Part shown: positions 9,926-18,912 of the stretch, piece by piece
Layout of the letters: every line of letters starts with the position of its first letter
Numbering within the stretch: position 1 is the stretch's first letter
From: Wocania ichthyoenteri Th78
Lineage (GTDB): Bacteria > Bacteroidota > Bacteroidia > Flavobacteriales > Flavobacteriaceae
Direction: 5' to 3'
Length of the DNA stretch: 64,000 nt
Assembly: GCF_000789235.1 (NCBI RefSeq)
Contig: NZ_KN525716.1
Span: forward strand, 1,755,159 to 1,819,158
The notes under the pieces: model-generated
Seen by the model: the letters and a program-made list of their open reading frames with translations, nothing else
Databases searched by the model: none
What the model was told of the DNA's origin: nothing
Translations under genes and position numbers: made by a program

Positions 9926-10711
9926 ATGAAAAAAATTTACATTTTAACCTTTACGATTTTTATTTCGACTATTTCTTTTGGGCAAGAAATGGTTACCAAC
10001 GGAAGCTTTGAAACTTGGAATGCTGGTATGGCAGATAATTGGGTTATAGGTAGTCAAGGATCAGCTGCACAAATTATAGAAGAAACAAGTATAGTACACT
10101 CAGGTTCAAGCTCAATGAAAATGGACACTGCAGGATTAGGAAATGTATTTGTTTCACAAGATTTTACTGGCATACAACCAGGGGAATCTTACACCCTTAC
10201 TTTATGGTATTATGTTGAAACGGCTAAAGGTACTGGTGAGACTGTTAGAATTAATTGTGTTTGGCTTAATGGAACTACAATTGATTATACTAATGGAACA
10301 CTTTTTAGAGTATATCTTCCAGAAGATGAAGGTATTTGGCAAAAGTTTGAAGTTGAACTTACAGGGCCTGCTAATGTTGATGGTTTCCGATTTGATGTTA
10401 GAACATATAATGGCGGATCCGCTTTTTGGGATGATTTTTCTTTTGTTGATAATAACACACTTGCAACAACAAAAAAAGAAATTGAAGATTTTAGCATGCA
10501 CCCAAATCCAACAGTAACAGGTTTTGTAAATATTAAAAGTAAAAGCAACGCTACTTTAACTGTTGATGTTTATGACATTTTAGGAAAACAAGTTTTAAAA
10601 AATATCGTTAAAAATAACACATTAGATGTTTCATCTTTAAATGCTGGACTCTATATAATGAGAGTATCTCAAGACGATGCTTCAATCACAAAAAAATTAG
10701 TGATTAACTAA
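9926..10711 (+). CDS. Secreted carbohydrate-binding-like protein with T9SS sorting domain
   Basis: 261 residues. Sec signal peptide at 1-19 (ends SFGQ-E). Residues about 20-175 begin VTNGSFETW and form a beta-sandwich of the CBM4/9-like or galactose-binding type, ending in WDDFSFVD. Residues about 190-261 are a type A T9SS C-terminal sorting domain (HPNPT, DVYDILGKQV, LNAGLYIMRV, KKLVIN). No catalytic domain is visible. It is probably delivered to the cell surface or released to bind polysaccharide. The gene is alone, divergent from the glycosidase/sulfatase operon, and shares with it the operator-like motif at 9760-9778. A binding-only T9SS protein is uncommon but not unprecedented. Confidence 0.8.
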   Translation: MKKIYILTFTIFISTISFGQEMVTNGSFETWNAGMADNWVIGSQGSAAQIIEETSIVHSGSSSMKMDTAGLGNVFVSQDFTGIQPGESYTLTLWYYVETAKGTGETVRINCVWLNGTTIDYTNGTLFRVYLPEDEGIWQKFEVELTGPANVDGFRFDVRTYNGGSAFWDDFSFVDNNTLATTKKEIEDFSMHPNPTVTGFVNIKSKSNATLTVDVYDILGKQVLKNIVKNNTLDVSSLNAGLYIMRVSQDDASITKKLVIN

Positions 10712-10905
10712 TTTAAAACATATACTTTTTAGTTAGTTACATATAACTCTATAATTGCTTTTGTACCTTTGCTTTGGGATTGATTATTGGGTTTGTGAGG
10801 ATATAATTATTTGCCAATACTTATTTCCCAATAGCCTCTTGTACCATCTTTTTTTTAAATATCCCTCTTCATAGCATTAATATGTTTACCAACAGCTATT
10901 CATTG

Positions 10906-11170
10906 ACGCCTAAAACTTCAGCTATTTTACCATCTTCTTTAACTACATAAGTCATTCTTAAAAAGTTTTCAGAGAAACTAAAGCTTCCTTTCCATAGTAA
11001 TTAAAATACGGAATCAACTCTTTGTCTTTTGGAACAGAAAAGCCTTCAAAAAATTCCCGCTTGCTTAAACTTTCTGAAGATAATTGCCAAAAAAACAGAT
11101 CTATGTGTCAAACCTTCAGGATTACTCTAGTATTCAGCTTTTAGGTTTTCTATTTCAATATTAGTTTACT
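10906..11170 (-). pseudogene. Frameshifted gene relic, unknown family
   Basis: On the minus strand a coding-like text can be followed through three frames: NIEIENLKAEY, then a stop, SNPEGLTHRSV, then a shift to WQLSSESLSKREFFEGFSVP continuing KDKELIPYFNYYGKEA. After a further shift it reads FSENFLRMTYVVKEDGKIAE and ends at a TAG at 10908-10906. The smooth continuation across frames marks a decayed gene C-terminus rather than random sequence. I do not recognise the family. No other gene occupies 10712-11230. Confidence 0.6.
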
Positions 11171-11230
11171 CTTCAAACAGCTTAATGCTATTACGAATAA
11201 TAAAAAAATATAGCAGATAAAAACGCTAAA

Positions 11231-12637
11231 TCATGATAGATGAAAATATTTACTAAAAATTAAAAATAGAACTCCACATAACAACCATGCAGGCAGTGTT
11301 ACAAACGATAGAAATACACCAAATTGAACGGATATAAAATAGAATATACCAAAACTTAATGCCCAAGCCAATAGAACAGATTTATTAAACCTGATGTTTG
11401 CTTGTTCAGCATAATTTTTAATTACTCCATACTTTTTGGCAAAGAAATGTTCAAACACAATTACGGCTCCAACAGGTGCTAAAATAAATCCATAAAGGGC
11501 AACAAAATCTAATAGTTGCATTGCAAAAGCAGGAAATAACCCAGCTATAGTTGCAATTGTACCAGCAATAATAGTAACCCAAAACGTTGACGTTTTTGGC
11601 ATAATAGCTTGAAAAGCTAAACCTGCTCTATAAATGGTTGGGTTAGCGGTTGTCCAACCAGCTAAAACCACAACTAAAATTCCAAAGATACCAATAGTAT
11701 TATAAGCCATAGGCCCTGGTGCTACTGAGGGAGCTCCACCACTAGACACAATAGCTTGTGCTTCAGGCGATTTTAAATAAACAGCATACATTAAACATGC
11801 AGCTATCCACGCCATGTAATGACCTACGTACATTCCTGCTGCGGTTGTCCAGCCAGAACTTGCTTTTTTAGCAAAGCGGAAAACAGATAAATCTGACATC
11901 CCAATATGCATAGCTCCGTTAGCAAACCACGACCAAATCATAACATGCCAAAATGTATATTTTATTTGTCCAGGAAATGGTTCAGAACCTTCTCCCCAAA
12001 TATTCCAAAAGTCTGAAAAACTACTTACACCTAATTGATTTAATGCCACAATTCCACAAATTAAAAACCCAAGAACAATTACTGGTGACATCCAATTGGC
12101 TGCTTTCGATACCATATCATAACCACGGGCAGCAATTATAGATATTACAGCTCCAATGGCTAGCACAATAAGAATCCAAGTAATACCATTTGGGAGTGTA
12201 TCGGTAAGTTTTGGCATTGGCATATCAAAAGGAATACCAACAGCAGTGGCTGATACGGTTATCATAGCTCCTGCTAAAAAACAAAACAGAATACCATTTG
12301 CTAAATTGTAACCAACAACTAACTTTTTACCACAAATTTTTTCCAATTGGTAATAAAGTGTTAATCTATTTTTAACGGCAATTTCAGCAGCTAAAAAACG
12401 CCAAGATAAAACAGCCAATAGGTTTCCTAACAGTAGCCCAATAATTAAATCGAAAGCGCTTACACCTGTTGTTAAAAATAGGGGGCCAATAACAAACTCG
12501 GTTCCTGCAGCATGTTCGCCTGCATACATACCAAGAAAACTTTTCCAGCTTTTAAGTTTTGATTCAGGAACTGGCGTTCTTTCAAATTCACCTCCTGCGA
12601 TATCTTCTATTTCTTCTTCTATATTAAATTGGCTCAT
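11231..12637 (-). CDS. NCS1-family (purine/cytosine permease-like) transporter
   Basis: 468 residues, about twelve membrane segments. The N-terminal part (SWKSFLGMYAGEHAAGTEFVIGP) and central region match the nucleobase:cation symporter-1 superfamily in layout. Known members import nucleobases, hydantoins or vitamins with H+ or Na+. Its position as last gene of the rhamnose operon, 37 bp after the lactate dehydrogenase gene, argues that it imports L-rhamnose or a pathway intermediate; no other sugar transporter lies in the operon. That substrate is inference from context only. Inner-membrane protein. Confidence 0.8.
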   Translation of the reverse strand: MSQFNIEEEIEDIAGGEFERTPVPESKLKSWKSFLGMYAGEHAAGTEFVIGPLFLTTGVSAFDLIIGLLLGNLLAVLSWRFLAAEIAVKNRLTLYYQLEKICGKKLVVGYNLANGILFCFLAGAMITVSATAVGIPFDMPMPKLTDTLPNGITWILIVLAIGAVISIIAARGYDMVSKAANWMSPVIVLGFLICGIVALNQLGVSSFSDFWNIWGEGSEPFPGQIKYTFWHVMIWSWFANGAMHIGMSDLSVFRFAKKASSGWTTAAGMYVGHYMAWIAACLMYAVYLKSPEAQAIVSSGGAPSVAPGPMAYNTIGIFGILVVVLAGWTTANPTIYRAGLAFQAIMPKTSTFWVTIIAGTIATIAGLFPAFAMQLLDFVALYGFILAPVGAVIVFEHFFAKKYGVIKNYAEQANIRFNKSVLLAWALSFGIFYFISVQFGVFLSFVTLPAWLLCGVLFLIFSKYFHLS

Positions 12638-12673
12638 GGTTTAGTTGGTTTTTAAATTATTGTTATGGAAATC

Positions 12674-13822
12674 TTATTTGATTAAATGGTTAGTAAAATC
12701 TGTTGTTTTTTCGCAACAAAGTTGTTCCATAACCTGTTGTAATTCTGTTTTTAATAATGAAACGGTGTGGTTTCCTCCTTTTTTTCCTAAAGCTGAAACG
12801 CCGTACATAAACGAACGTCCCATAAAAGTGAATTTAGCCCCACTTGCCATAGCTCTAGCAACATCAGGACCAGAACGGATACCACTATCCATCATTACTT
12901 CAATTTGATCACCGTATTTTTCAGCAATAGTTGACAAAGGTTTTATAGTTGACTGTCCAGCATCTAATTGTCTACCACCATGATTTGACACAATAATACC
13001 ATCCAAGCCTAAACGTATAACCTCTTCAGCATCATATTCAGATGCAACGCCTTTTATTACCAATTTGCCTTTCCACATATCTCTTATTGGTTTTATTTTT
13101 TCTTCGTTTAATCGGCCACTAAACGTTTGATCCATGAATTTACCAAGTTGTTTTAAGTCTAACCCCTTTGGCATGTAAGGTTTTAAGGTTTCAAAATTGG
13201 GTTGTCCATATTTTAAAGTTTCAAACGCCCAATGAGGTTTACCTAAAATTTGCAGAATATTTTTTATAGACATTTTTGGAGGCATTGCCAGCCCATTTCT
13301 TATATCCCTTGGTCTAAAACCAAATGTTGGTACATCGCACAAAATAACCAAAACAGGACATTCTGCTGCGGCTGCTCGATTTATAATATCATCGCGCAAT
13401 CTGTCTTCAGCTGGGTGATACAATTGAAACCAAGCTTTACCTTCGGTTAATTCGCTAGCACGTTCAATACTCATAGTAGTTACGGTGCTTAAAATAAAAG
13501 GGATGTTATGTTCAAAGGCGGCTTTTGCTAGTATTTCTGGTGAATTGGGCCACATTAAACCTTGTAACCCAACAGGTGCAATTCCAAATGGTGCATCATA
13601 TTCTATACCAAATAAACTGGTTTTAAGTGATGAGCCTTTATGGTTTCTTAAATAGTTTGGTTTTAATTGTACTTCTCTTAATTCAGATGTGTTTCTGTGT
13701 AAATTAACATCTTCATTACAGCCACCATCCAAATACTCAAAAGCAAACTTTGGAATTTTTGTTTGTGCCTTATTTCTTAAATCATCAATCGATGGATAAC
13801 GTGTGTCAAACTTTATTGCCAT
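12674..13822 (-). CDS. lldD: FMN-dependent L-lactate dehydrogenase (alpha-hydroxy-acid dehydrogenase)
   Basis: 382 residues, the normal length. The TIM-barrel FMN enzyme signature is complete: KGVASEYDAEEVIRLGLDGI followed by VSNHGGRQLD with catalytic His281, and the FMN phosphate-binding region MMDSGIRSGPDVARAMASGA. It oxidises L-lactate to pyruvate. In this operon the aldolase/dehydrogenase fusion turns rhamnulose-1-phosphate into DHAP and L-lactate, so this enzyme brings the second half of the sugar into central metabolism. It starts 4 bp after the kinase gene stop. A glycolate- or mandelate-type substrate cannot be excluded by sequence alone, but context favours lactate. Confidence 0.88.
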   Translation of the reverse strand: MAIKFDTRYPSIDDLRNKAQTKIPKFAFEYLDGGCNEDVNLHRNTSELREVQLKPNYLRNHKGSSLKTSLFGIEYDAPFGIAPVGLQGLMWPNSPEILAKAAFEHNIPFILSTVTTMSIERASELTEGKAWFQLYHPAEDRLRDDIINRAAAAECPVLVILCDVPTFGFRPRDIRNGLAMPPKMSIKNILQILGKPHWAFETLKYGQPNFETLKPYMPKGLDLKQLGKFMDQTFSGRLNEEKIKPIRDMWKGKLVIKGVASEYDAEEVIRLGLDGIIVSNHGGRQLDAGQSTIKPLSTIAEKYGDQIEVMMDSGIRSGPDVARAMASGAKFTFMGRSFMYGVSALGKKGGNHTVSLLKTELQQVMEQLCCEKTTDFTNHLIK

Positions 13823-13826
13823 AATA

Positions 13827-15197
13827 TTATTTTATTATGAATGGGACATGTTTTTTTAACGAATAATTCTTTTTTAGAAACTTTGAGTTCAACTTTTTAT
13901 CAGAAATACAAATTGCAGCACCTAAAGCAGACCCTAGTGAAGAATCTGTAGTTCTCAATTTCTTATCTCTAAAATAATGCGATAACAGTTTGATATAAAG
14001 ATCATTATCACTAAAACCACCATCAACATATAAGCGGTTAATGTCATCATCACCAATAACTTCTTTTATGTTTTTTATTTGTAGTAATACTAACTCAAGC
14101 ATAAGTTGATGATAGGCATGTTCAAATTTATCATAAGGTATTTTTGTTTCCTCGGGCATTTCTGAATCTGTAATGCTTTCCCATTTAAACATATGTTCAA
14201 AATCTTGAAGAATCTCAAAATAGGTGTCATAATCAAACTTTACATGTCTGTGATACTCTTCAGACACCCCATAAAGTTTATCTAATTTTTTTACTTGTAA
14301 TTTATACTCATTACCCAAAAATAAACGTGTTGCTTTTACGGGTTTTCCGTTTATCCTCATGTAATTTATAGAATCCTTATCTTCAGTATTTTCAGCAATT
14401 GGCCTATCAGTAAAAGGATTTAAGGCAATACTCCAAGTTCCTGTGGAAACTAAAACAAATTTTTTCTTTATGCTTCTAACATAGGGCAAAAGCGCAGATG
14501 AACTATCGTGAATACCTACCCCAATTTTAATACGCTTACCATTATAATTCATATTAATACTTGTTTCGGTTGAAACTATGGTGGGTAAAATTTGGTGCAA
14601 ATTTTCTTTATAAACCCAAGTGTGATAATCTTTCTTTGTATAATCCCAAAGTGCCGTGTGGCAACCTATACTTGTATATTCACTTAAAGGAATACCCGTG
14701 AAAATGTAACTTAAGTATTGTGGTAAATGTAAAGAGTACTTAATTTTTTTAAATGTTTCTGGTTTGGCATGTTTTATCCAGTACAGCTGTAAACCAGAGT
14801 TTAAAAGACTTAAATCAAAACAGCCTGTAGTTTTTAAGAAGTCTTTTCTTGGTCCATATTCTTCTACAAAGGAATCAATAACACTTTTATCAATTGGTTT
14901 TGTATAATTATATAATGGCGTTAAAACATCGCCATTTTCATCTAAATGCACAAAACTTGCCCCGTATGACGAAAAGTTTATGGCTTGTACATTAAATTCT
15001 GAAGCTTCAAGAATATTAGCAAAAACACTTTTTAGCCATTTTTGTAGCTCAGGCAAATTTTCGGTTGGGTAACCATCTTCGTCCTTAATTTCTTCAAAAG
15101 AAATATATTCTTTATAAACTTCTTTGTAATCTTTATCAAAGAGGAAGAATTTTTTATTGGTTTTACCAATATCAAAAACAGCAGTTACATCTATCAT
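13827..15197 (-). CDS. rhaB: FGGY-family carbohydrate kinase (probable rhamnulokinase)
   Basis: 456 residues. FGGY sugar kinase with N-terminal phosphate loop (FDIGKTNKKFFLFD), a second nucleotide-binding segment (FVLVSTGTWSIALNPF) and the C-terminal adenosine motif (LYVDGGFSDNDLYIKLL). It phosphorylates the ketose formed by the isomerase encoded 9 bp upstream; in this operon that is L-rhamnulose to L-rhamnulose-1-phosphate. Cytoplasmic. It is divergent from the E. coli RhaB type by eye, so the specific sugar rests on gene context. L-fuculokinase is the main alternative, made less likely by the RhaI-type isomerase and the fused aldolase next to it. Confidence 0.82.
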   Translation of the reverse strand: MIDVTAVFDIGKTNKKFFLFDKDYKEVYKEYISFEEIKDEDGYPTENLPELQKWLKSVFANILEASEFNVQAINFSSYGASFVHLDENGDVLTPLYNYTKPIDKSVIDSFVEEYGPRKDFLKTTGCFDLSLLNSGLQLYWIKHAKPETFKKIKYSLHLPQYLSYIFTGIPLSEYTSIGCHTALWDYTKKDYHTWVYKENLHQILPTIVSTETSINMNYNGKRIKIGVGIHDSSSALLPYVRSIKKKFVLVSTGTWSIALNPFTDRPIAENTEDKDSINYMRINGKPVKATRLFLGNEYKLQVKKLDKLYGVSEEYHRHVKFDYDTYFEILQDFEHMFKWESITDSEMPEETKIPYDKFEHAYHQLMLELVLLQIKNIKEVIGDDDINRLYVDGGFSDNDLYIKLLSHYFRDKKLRTTDSSLGSALGAAICISDKKLNSKFLKKNYSLKKHVPFIIK

Positions 15198-15206
15198 AAA
15201 AAGCGA

Positions 15207-16487
15207 TTATAATCCTGTGGCTACCGTATTTTTACCACGTTCATTAATTAGTTCGTTTCTAACATTTAAAGTTCTGTAGGCATTTATGGGGTTTAGCGCT
15301 CCTCCAGCATCTAAACGTGCTTTTTCCAGCAACGGGCGAACATCGGTTCTATACGCATCTTGTAAAATCTCTTGGCATTTCACAACATCGTTATTTTGTT
15401 GAGCATCTTTCAAATCATCTTGATTAATCAAAAGTGCTTTTGCATAGGCTTCTTGTATAGCTTCAAGTGATTGAATTAAATCTTCTAAAGGATCTTTTAC
15501 ATTATGGCTAGCATCTATCATCCACGCTAAATCTGGATTTTGTGGATTGTTTTGCATACCGTAAACCAATTCATTGAAAATTAAGAATAAGGCATAAGGC
15601 TTAATGCTTCCAACGGTTAAATCGTCATCACCATATTTACTATCATTAAAATGAAAACCACCTAACTTACCCTTAAGCATTAAAATGGAAACAATTTGCT
15701 CGATATTGCTATTAGGTAAATGGTGCCCTAAATCGACCAGCGAATATGCTTTTTCTCCACATGCATTTGCCAACATAAACGATGTTCCCCAATCTTGAAT
15801 TACTGTGCTATAGAAGTTTGGCTCGTAAGGTTTGTATTCAATAAGCATGCTCCAATCGTTTGGCAAACCTTTGTATATTTCTTTTAAACTGTTTTCGGTA
15901 TGTTGAAGTGCGGTTTGAAAATTATTCTGCCCAGGAAAACACGAACCATCTGCCAACCAAACGGTTAAGCTTTTTGAACCTAGTTTATTCCCAATATTTA
16001 TAACATCTAGATTATGTTGAATAGCTTGTTCTCTAACAGCTTTACTTGTATTACTTAAAGAACCATATTTATAAGATTCTTTTGCGTTTTTTTGATCTTG
16101 AAATGTGTTGGAGTTAACCGCATCGAACTTTATATTTAAGCTATTGGCTAATTCTTTAATAGCGTTGTAATCATCAGGAACATCCCAAGGAATATGAAGC
16201 GAAACAGCACCAGCTGTTTGTGTTAAACTATGAAGGATTCCAATATCTTGAATTTTTTGTTCTAAGTTTGAAGGCTCTCCGTAGAATGAAAAACGCCCAA
16301 AACGTGTTCCCCCAGCACCTAATGCCCAACTTGGTATGGCTACTTGAAAATCTTTTAACTTAGAAATGATATTATTTACGTCAACTCCTTTACTTGTTAG
16401 CACATCTGAAAGAAAATCAAAATGGCTTTGATGCGCTTTAAGGTGCGTACTGTTTATATCTTGAATTTGACCGTTATCTATTTTCAT
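15207..16487 (-). CDS. rhaI: L-rhamnose isomerase, RhaI type (TIM barrel)
   Basis: 426 residues, close to the 430 of the Pseudomonas stutzeri-type L-rhamnose isomerase, a xylose-isomerase-like TIM barrel distinct from E. coli RhaA. Metal-ligand segments are recognisable: MLIEYKPYEPNFYS (Glu), LVDLGHHLPNSN (Asp/His), GGFHFNDSKYGDDDL (His, Asp) and MIDASHNVKDPLEDL. It converts L-rhamnose to L-rhamnulose in the cytoplasm. It lies between the aldolase fusion (82 bp upstream, with a hairpin) and the kinase (9 bp downstream). Relaxed specificity towards other deoxy-hexoses or allose is known in the family. Confidence 0.88.
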   Translation of the reverse strand: MKIDNGQIQDINSTHLKAHQSHFDFLSDVLTSKGVDVNNIISKLKDFQVAIPSWALGAGGTRFGRFSFYGEPSNLEQKIQDIGILHSLTQTAGAVSLHIPWDVPDDYNAIKELANSLNIKFDAVNSNTFQDQKNAKESYKYGSLSNTSKAVREQAIQHNLDVINIGNKLGSKSLTVWLADGSCFPGQNNFQTALQHTENSLKEIYKGLPNDWSMLIEYKPYEPNFYSTVIQDWGTSFMLANACGEKAYSLVDLGHHLPNSNIEQIVSILMLKGKLGGFHFNDSKYGDDDLTVGSIKPYALFLIFNELVYGMQNNPQNPDLAWMIDASHNVKDPLEDLIQSLEAIQEAYAKALLINQDDLKDAQQNNDVVKCQEILQDAYRTDVRPLLEKARLDAGGALNPINAYRTLNVRNELINERGKNTVATGL

Positions 16488-16503
16488 ATATTACTTTTTA
16501 TAA

Positions 16504-16544
16504 AAAAACTCCCATATATACTTTAATATGCTATGGAAGTTTTT
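16504..16544 (-). terminator. Intercistronic hairpin between rhaEW and rhaI
   Basis: A 13-bp stem with one mismatch (16504-16516 with 16532-16544, loop 15 nt) is followed on the minus strand by a run of seven T. It has the form of an intrinsic terminator lying inside the operon, so it may act as a partial terminator or an mRNA 3'-end stabiliser that raises the first gene over the rest. Confidence 0.55.
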
Positions 16545-16569
16545 AACTAAACAAACTAACTCAATAATT

Positions 16570-18684
16570 TTATCTTACAAATGCATTGGCCATACCACCA
16601 TCTACATTTATAATGTTTCCAGTTGTTTTATCTAAAATGGCAACTAAAGAGAATACACCATTAGCAATATCTTCTGGATATATGATTTCGTTTAATAAAT
16701 TTCTTTTTGCATAATGTGCCGGTAGTTCTTCAACTGATATACCATAGGCTTTCGCACGACCTTCAGCCCAATCACCTTCCCAAATTTTACTGCCTACTAT
16801 AACCCCATCAGGATTCACTACATTTACTCGTATTTTATCCGAAGCCAATTCTACAGCCAATAAACGGGACATATGTTGTTGGGCAGCCTTAGCTGTACCA
16901 TAGCCTACATTATTTGGTCCGGAAACCAATCCGTTTTTACTGGCAATACTTATAAAGTTACCACCTAAATTTTGCTTACGCATGATTTCAACACCTGCTT
17001 TAGCCAATTCAAACTGACCTTTGACCAATACATTTTGTAAAATGTCCCAATCTTTTTCGGTAGTTTCTTCAATAGGTTTTGAAATTGCCAAACCAGCACT
17101 GTGAACAATGATGTCTATCCCCCCAAATTCAACACATGCTTTTTTATAAGCATTTATAATAGATTTGTTGCTAGTAACATCACAAACAGCATAGGTTGAA
17201 ACATCACGTTTGTATGTTGCATTGGCTTCTTTTAAACTATCTTCATTAATATCTGTTAACACAACGTTGGCTCCTTCAGCTGCTAATTTATCGGCAATTG
17301 CTTTACCAATTCCACCACCACCACCAGTAACCAAAGCTACTTTACGTGATAATGGTTGCTCTTTTGGCATACGTTGTAATTTAGCTTCCTCCAATAACCA
17401 ATATTCAATGTCAAACGCTTCTTGCCTTGGCAAAGATGTATATTCAGTAATGGCTTCTGCACCACGCATGACGTTAATTGCATTGATGTAAAACTCACTT
17501 GCCACACGTGTTGTTTGTTTGTTTTTTGCAAAACTGAACATGCCAACTCCAGGGTAAATAATGATTACGGGGTTTGGATCACGCATTGCAGGACTATTAT
17601 CTCTTTTACAAGTATTATAGTAGTCTGCATATTCTTTTCTGTATTGTTCGAAAGCAGGTTCTAATTTAGCAAGTACAGCATCGGCATCTGATAAATCTTC
17701 TTTAGGATCTAATGTTAATACTAAAGGCTGAATTTTTGTACGTAAGAAGTGGTCTGGACAAGACGTTCCCATTGGCGCTAAACGTTCTAAATCATTACTG
17801 TTGATGTATTCCATCACCACATCTCTATCGTCAAAATGTCCAATCATTCTATTTTCAGAAGAGCATAAACCCCTTAATAAGGGCATTAATTGTGCTGCTT
17901 TTTCTAAACGTTCTTCTTTTGGAAGACTTTTTACTTTTTGTCCACCAAAAACTTCACCTTGTTCTTTTATTTTCTTTTCAATGTATTCAGAAGCCATTTC
18001 AATAACTTCTAAACTATTCATGTAACATTCGTAAGACGTATCTCCCCAAGTAAATAAACCGTGGCTTCCTAAAACAATACCTCTAATTCCAGGGTTATCG
18101 TTCAAACATTTTTCAAGTTGAAGTCCTAAATCAAAACCTGGACGTTGCCAAGGCACCCATCCCATACTATCACCCCAAATTTCTTTGGTTACCTTTTCAC
18201 TATCTTTTGCCGCAGCAACGGCAATAAGTGCATCTGGATGCAAATGATCAATATGTGCAAATGGTAATAACCCGTGAAGTGGCGTATCAATTGAAGGTGC
18301 TTTACTATCTAAATCATAAATACAATGGTTGAAAAGACCGACCATTCTATCTTCATCATCTAAACCTCCATAAACATTTTTCAAATCACGTAATCTGCCA
18401 GTATATAAACCGGCAATTCCCGAACGTGTTAATGTGCCAATATCTCCTCCTGAGCCTTTAACCCACATAACTTCAACATTCTCGTTTGTTAAGGGGTCTT
18501 TTTCAATGGTTTTACAACTTGTATTACCTCCGCCGTAATTGGTTATTCTTAAATCTGCTCCTAATATATTCGAGCGGTACAAAAATAAAGCTACTTGGTC
18601 ATCACCTAAATCGTTAGCTTTCTTTTCATCCCATAGATAGTCTACGTAATTAAACTTTTTTGTTAGTGTATTCATTAGTGTCAT
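16570..18684 (-). CDS. rhaEW: Bifunctional L-rhamnulose-1-phosphate aldolase / L-lactaldehyde dehydrogenase
   Basis: 704 residues, matching the known fusion. Residues 1-430 are a class II aldolase/adducin-type domain with zinc ligands in FAHIDHLHPDA and GSHGLFTWG. Residues from about 445 are a short-chain dehydrogenase: TGGGGGIG cofactor loop near 453-460, Ser in FISIASKNG, and the YxxxK catalytic pair in GYGTAKAAQ. It splits L-rhamnulose-1-phosphate to DHAP and L-lactaldehyde and oxidises the latter to L-lactate, which the FMN dehydrogenase downstream uses. First gene of the five-gene operon; the operator-like motif at 18727-18745 lies 43 bp before its start. A second ATG at 18675 is an alternative start. 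Confidence 0.92.
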   Translation of the reverse strand: MTLMNTLTKKFNYVDYLWDEKKANDLGDDQVALFLYRSNILGADLRITNYGGGNTSCKTIEKDPLTNENVEVMWVKGSGGDIGTLTRSGIAGLYTGRLRDLKNVYGGLDDEDRMVGLFNHCIYDLDSKAPSIDTPLHGLLPFAHIDHLHPDALIAVAAAKDSEKVTKEIWGDSMGWVPWQRPGFDLGLQLEKCLNDNPGIRGIVLGSHGLFTWGDTSYECYMNSLEVIEMASEYIEKKIKEQGEVFGGQKVKSLPKEERLEKAAQLMPLLRGLCSSENRMIGHFDDRDVVMEYINSNDLERLAPMGTSCPDHFLRTKIQPLVLTLDPKEDLSDADAVLAKLEPAFEQYRKEYADYYNTCKRDNSPAMRDPNPVIIIYPGVGMFSFAKNKQTTRVASEFYINAINVMRGAEAITEYTSLPRQEAFDIEYWLLEEAKLQRMPKEQPLSRKVALVTGGGGGIGKAIADKLAAEGANVVLTDINEDSLKEANATYKRDVSTYAVCDVTSNKSIINAYKKACVEFGGIDIIVHSAGLAISKPIEETTEKDWDILQNVLVKGQFELAKAGVEIMRKQNLGGNFISIASKNGLVSGPNNVGYGTAKAAQQHMSRLLAVELASDKIRVNVVNPDGVIVGSKIWEGDWAEGRAKAYGISVEELPAHYAKRNLLNEIIYPEDIANGVFSLVAILDKTTGNIINVDGGMANAFVR

Positions 18685-18726
18685 TAAAATATTACATGCT
18701 AATGTATATTAAGATTAGTAAGTTTC

Positions 18727-18745
18727 TATCCTGTACTATCCCGCT
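18727..18745 (+). promoter_or_regulatory. Operator-like motif, copy 3 (rhamnose operon)
   Basis: TATCCTGTACTATCCCGCT shares its first 11 bases with the reverse complement of copy 2 (9760-9778) and differs from copy 1 at one of them; the right half diverges. It lies 43 bp upstream of the leftward rhaEW start and about 170 bp before the divergent regulator gene. The neighbouring GntR-family protein is the natural candidate to bind it. Confidence 0.5.
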
Positions 18746-18804
18746 TAATTCAAAATAAAATATGTTCTTGTAAAATACTATAAAAATTTGTATCAGCTTA
18801 AATT

Positions 18805-18834
18805 TTGAATCGTAATTTTATTTCTTTTACTTTG
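18805..18834 (+). promoter_or_regulatory. Probable promoter of the GntR regulator gene
   Basis: TTG at 18805-18807 and TTACTTTG at 18827-18834 are separated by 19 bp. This matches the Bacteroidota sigma-ABfr form TTTG-N19-21-TAnnTTTG except for one base in the -7 element. It would leave a leader of about 70 nt. Confidence 0.4.
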
Positions 18835-18912
18835 CGAAAACAGTAGTCTATGGCGTTTTTATTATATTAAATATGTAAACGTCTTTTTTTAATTCAATAA
18901 AAAAACAGGTAT

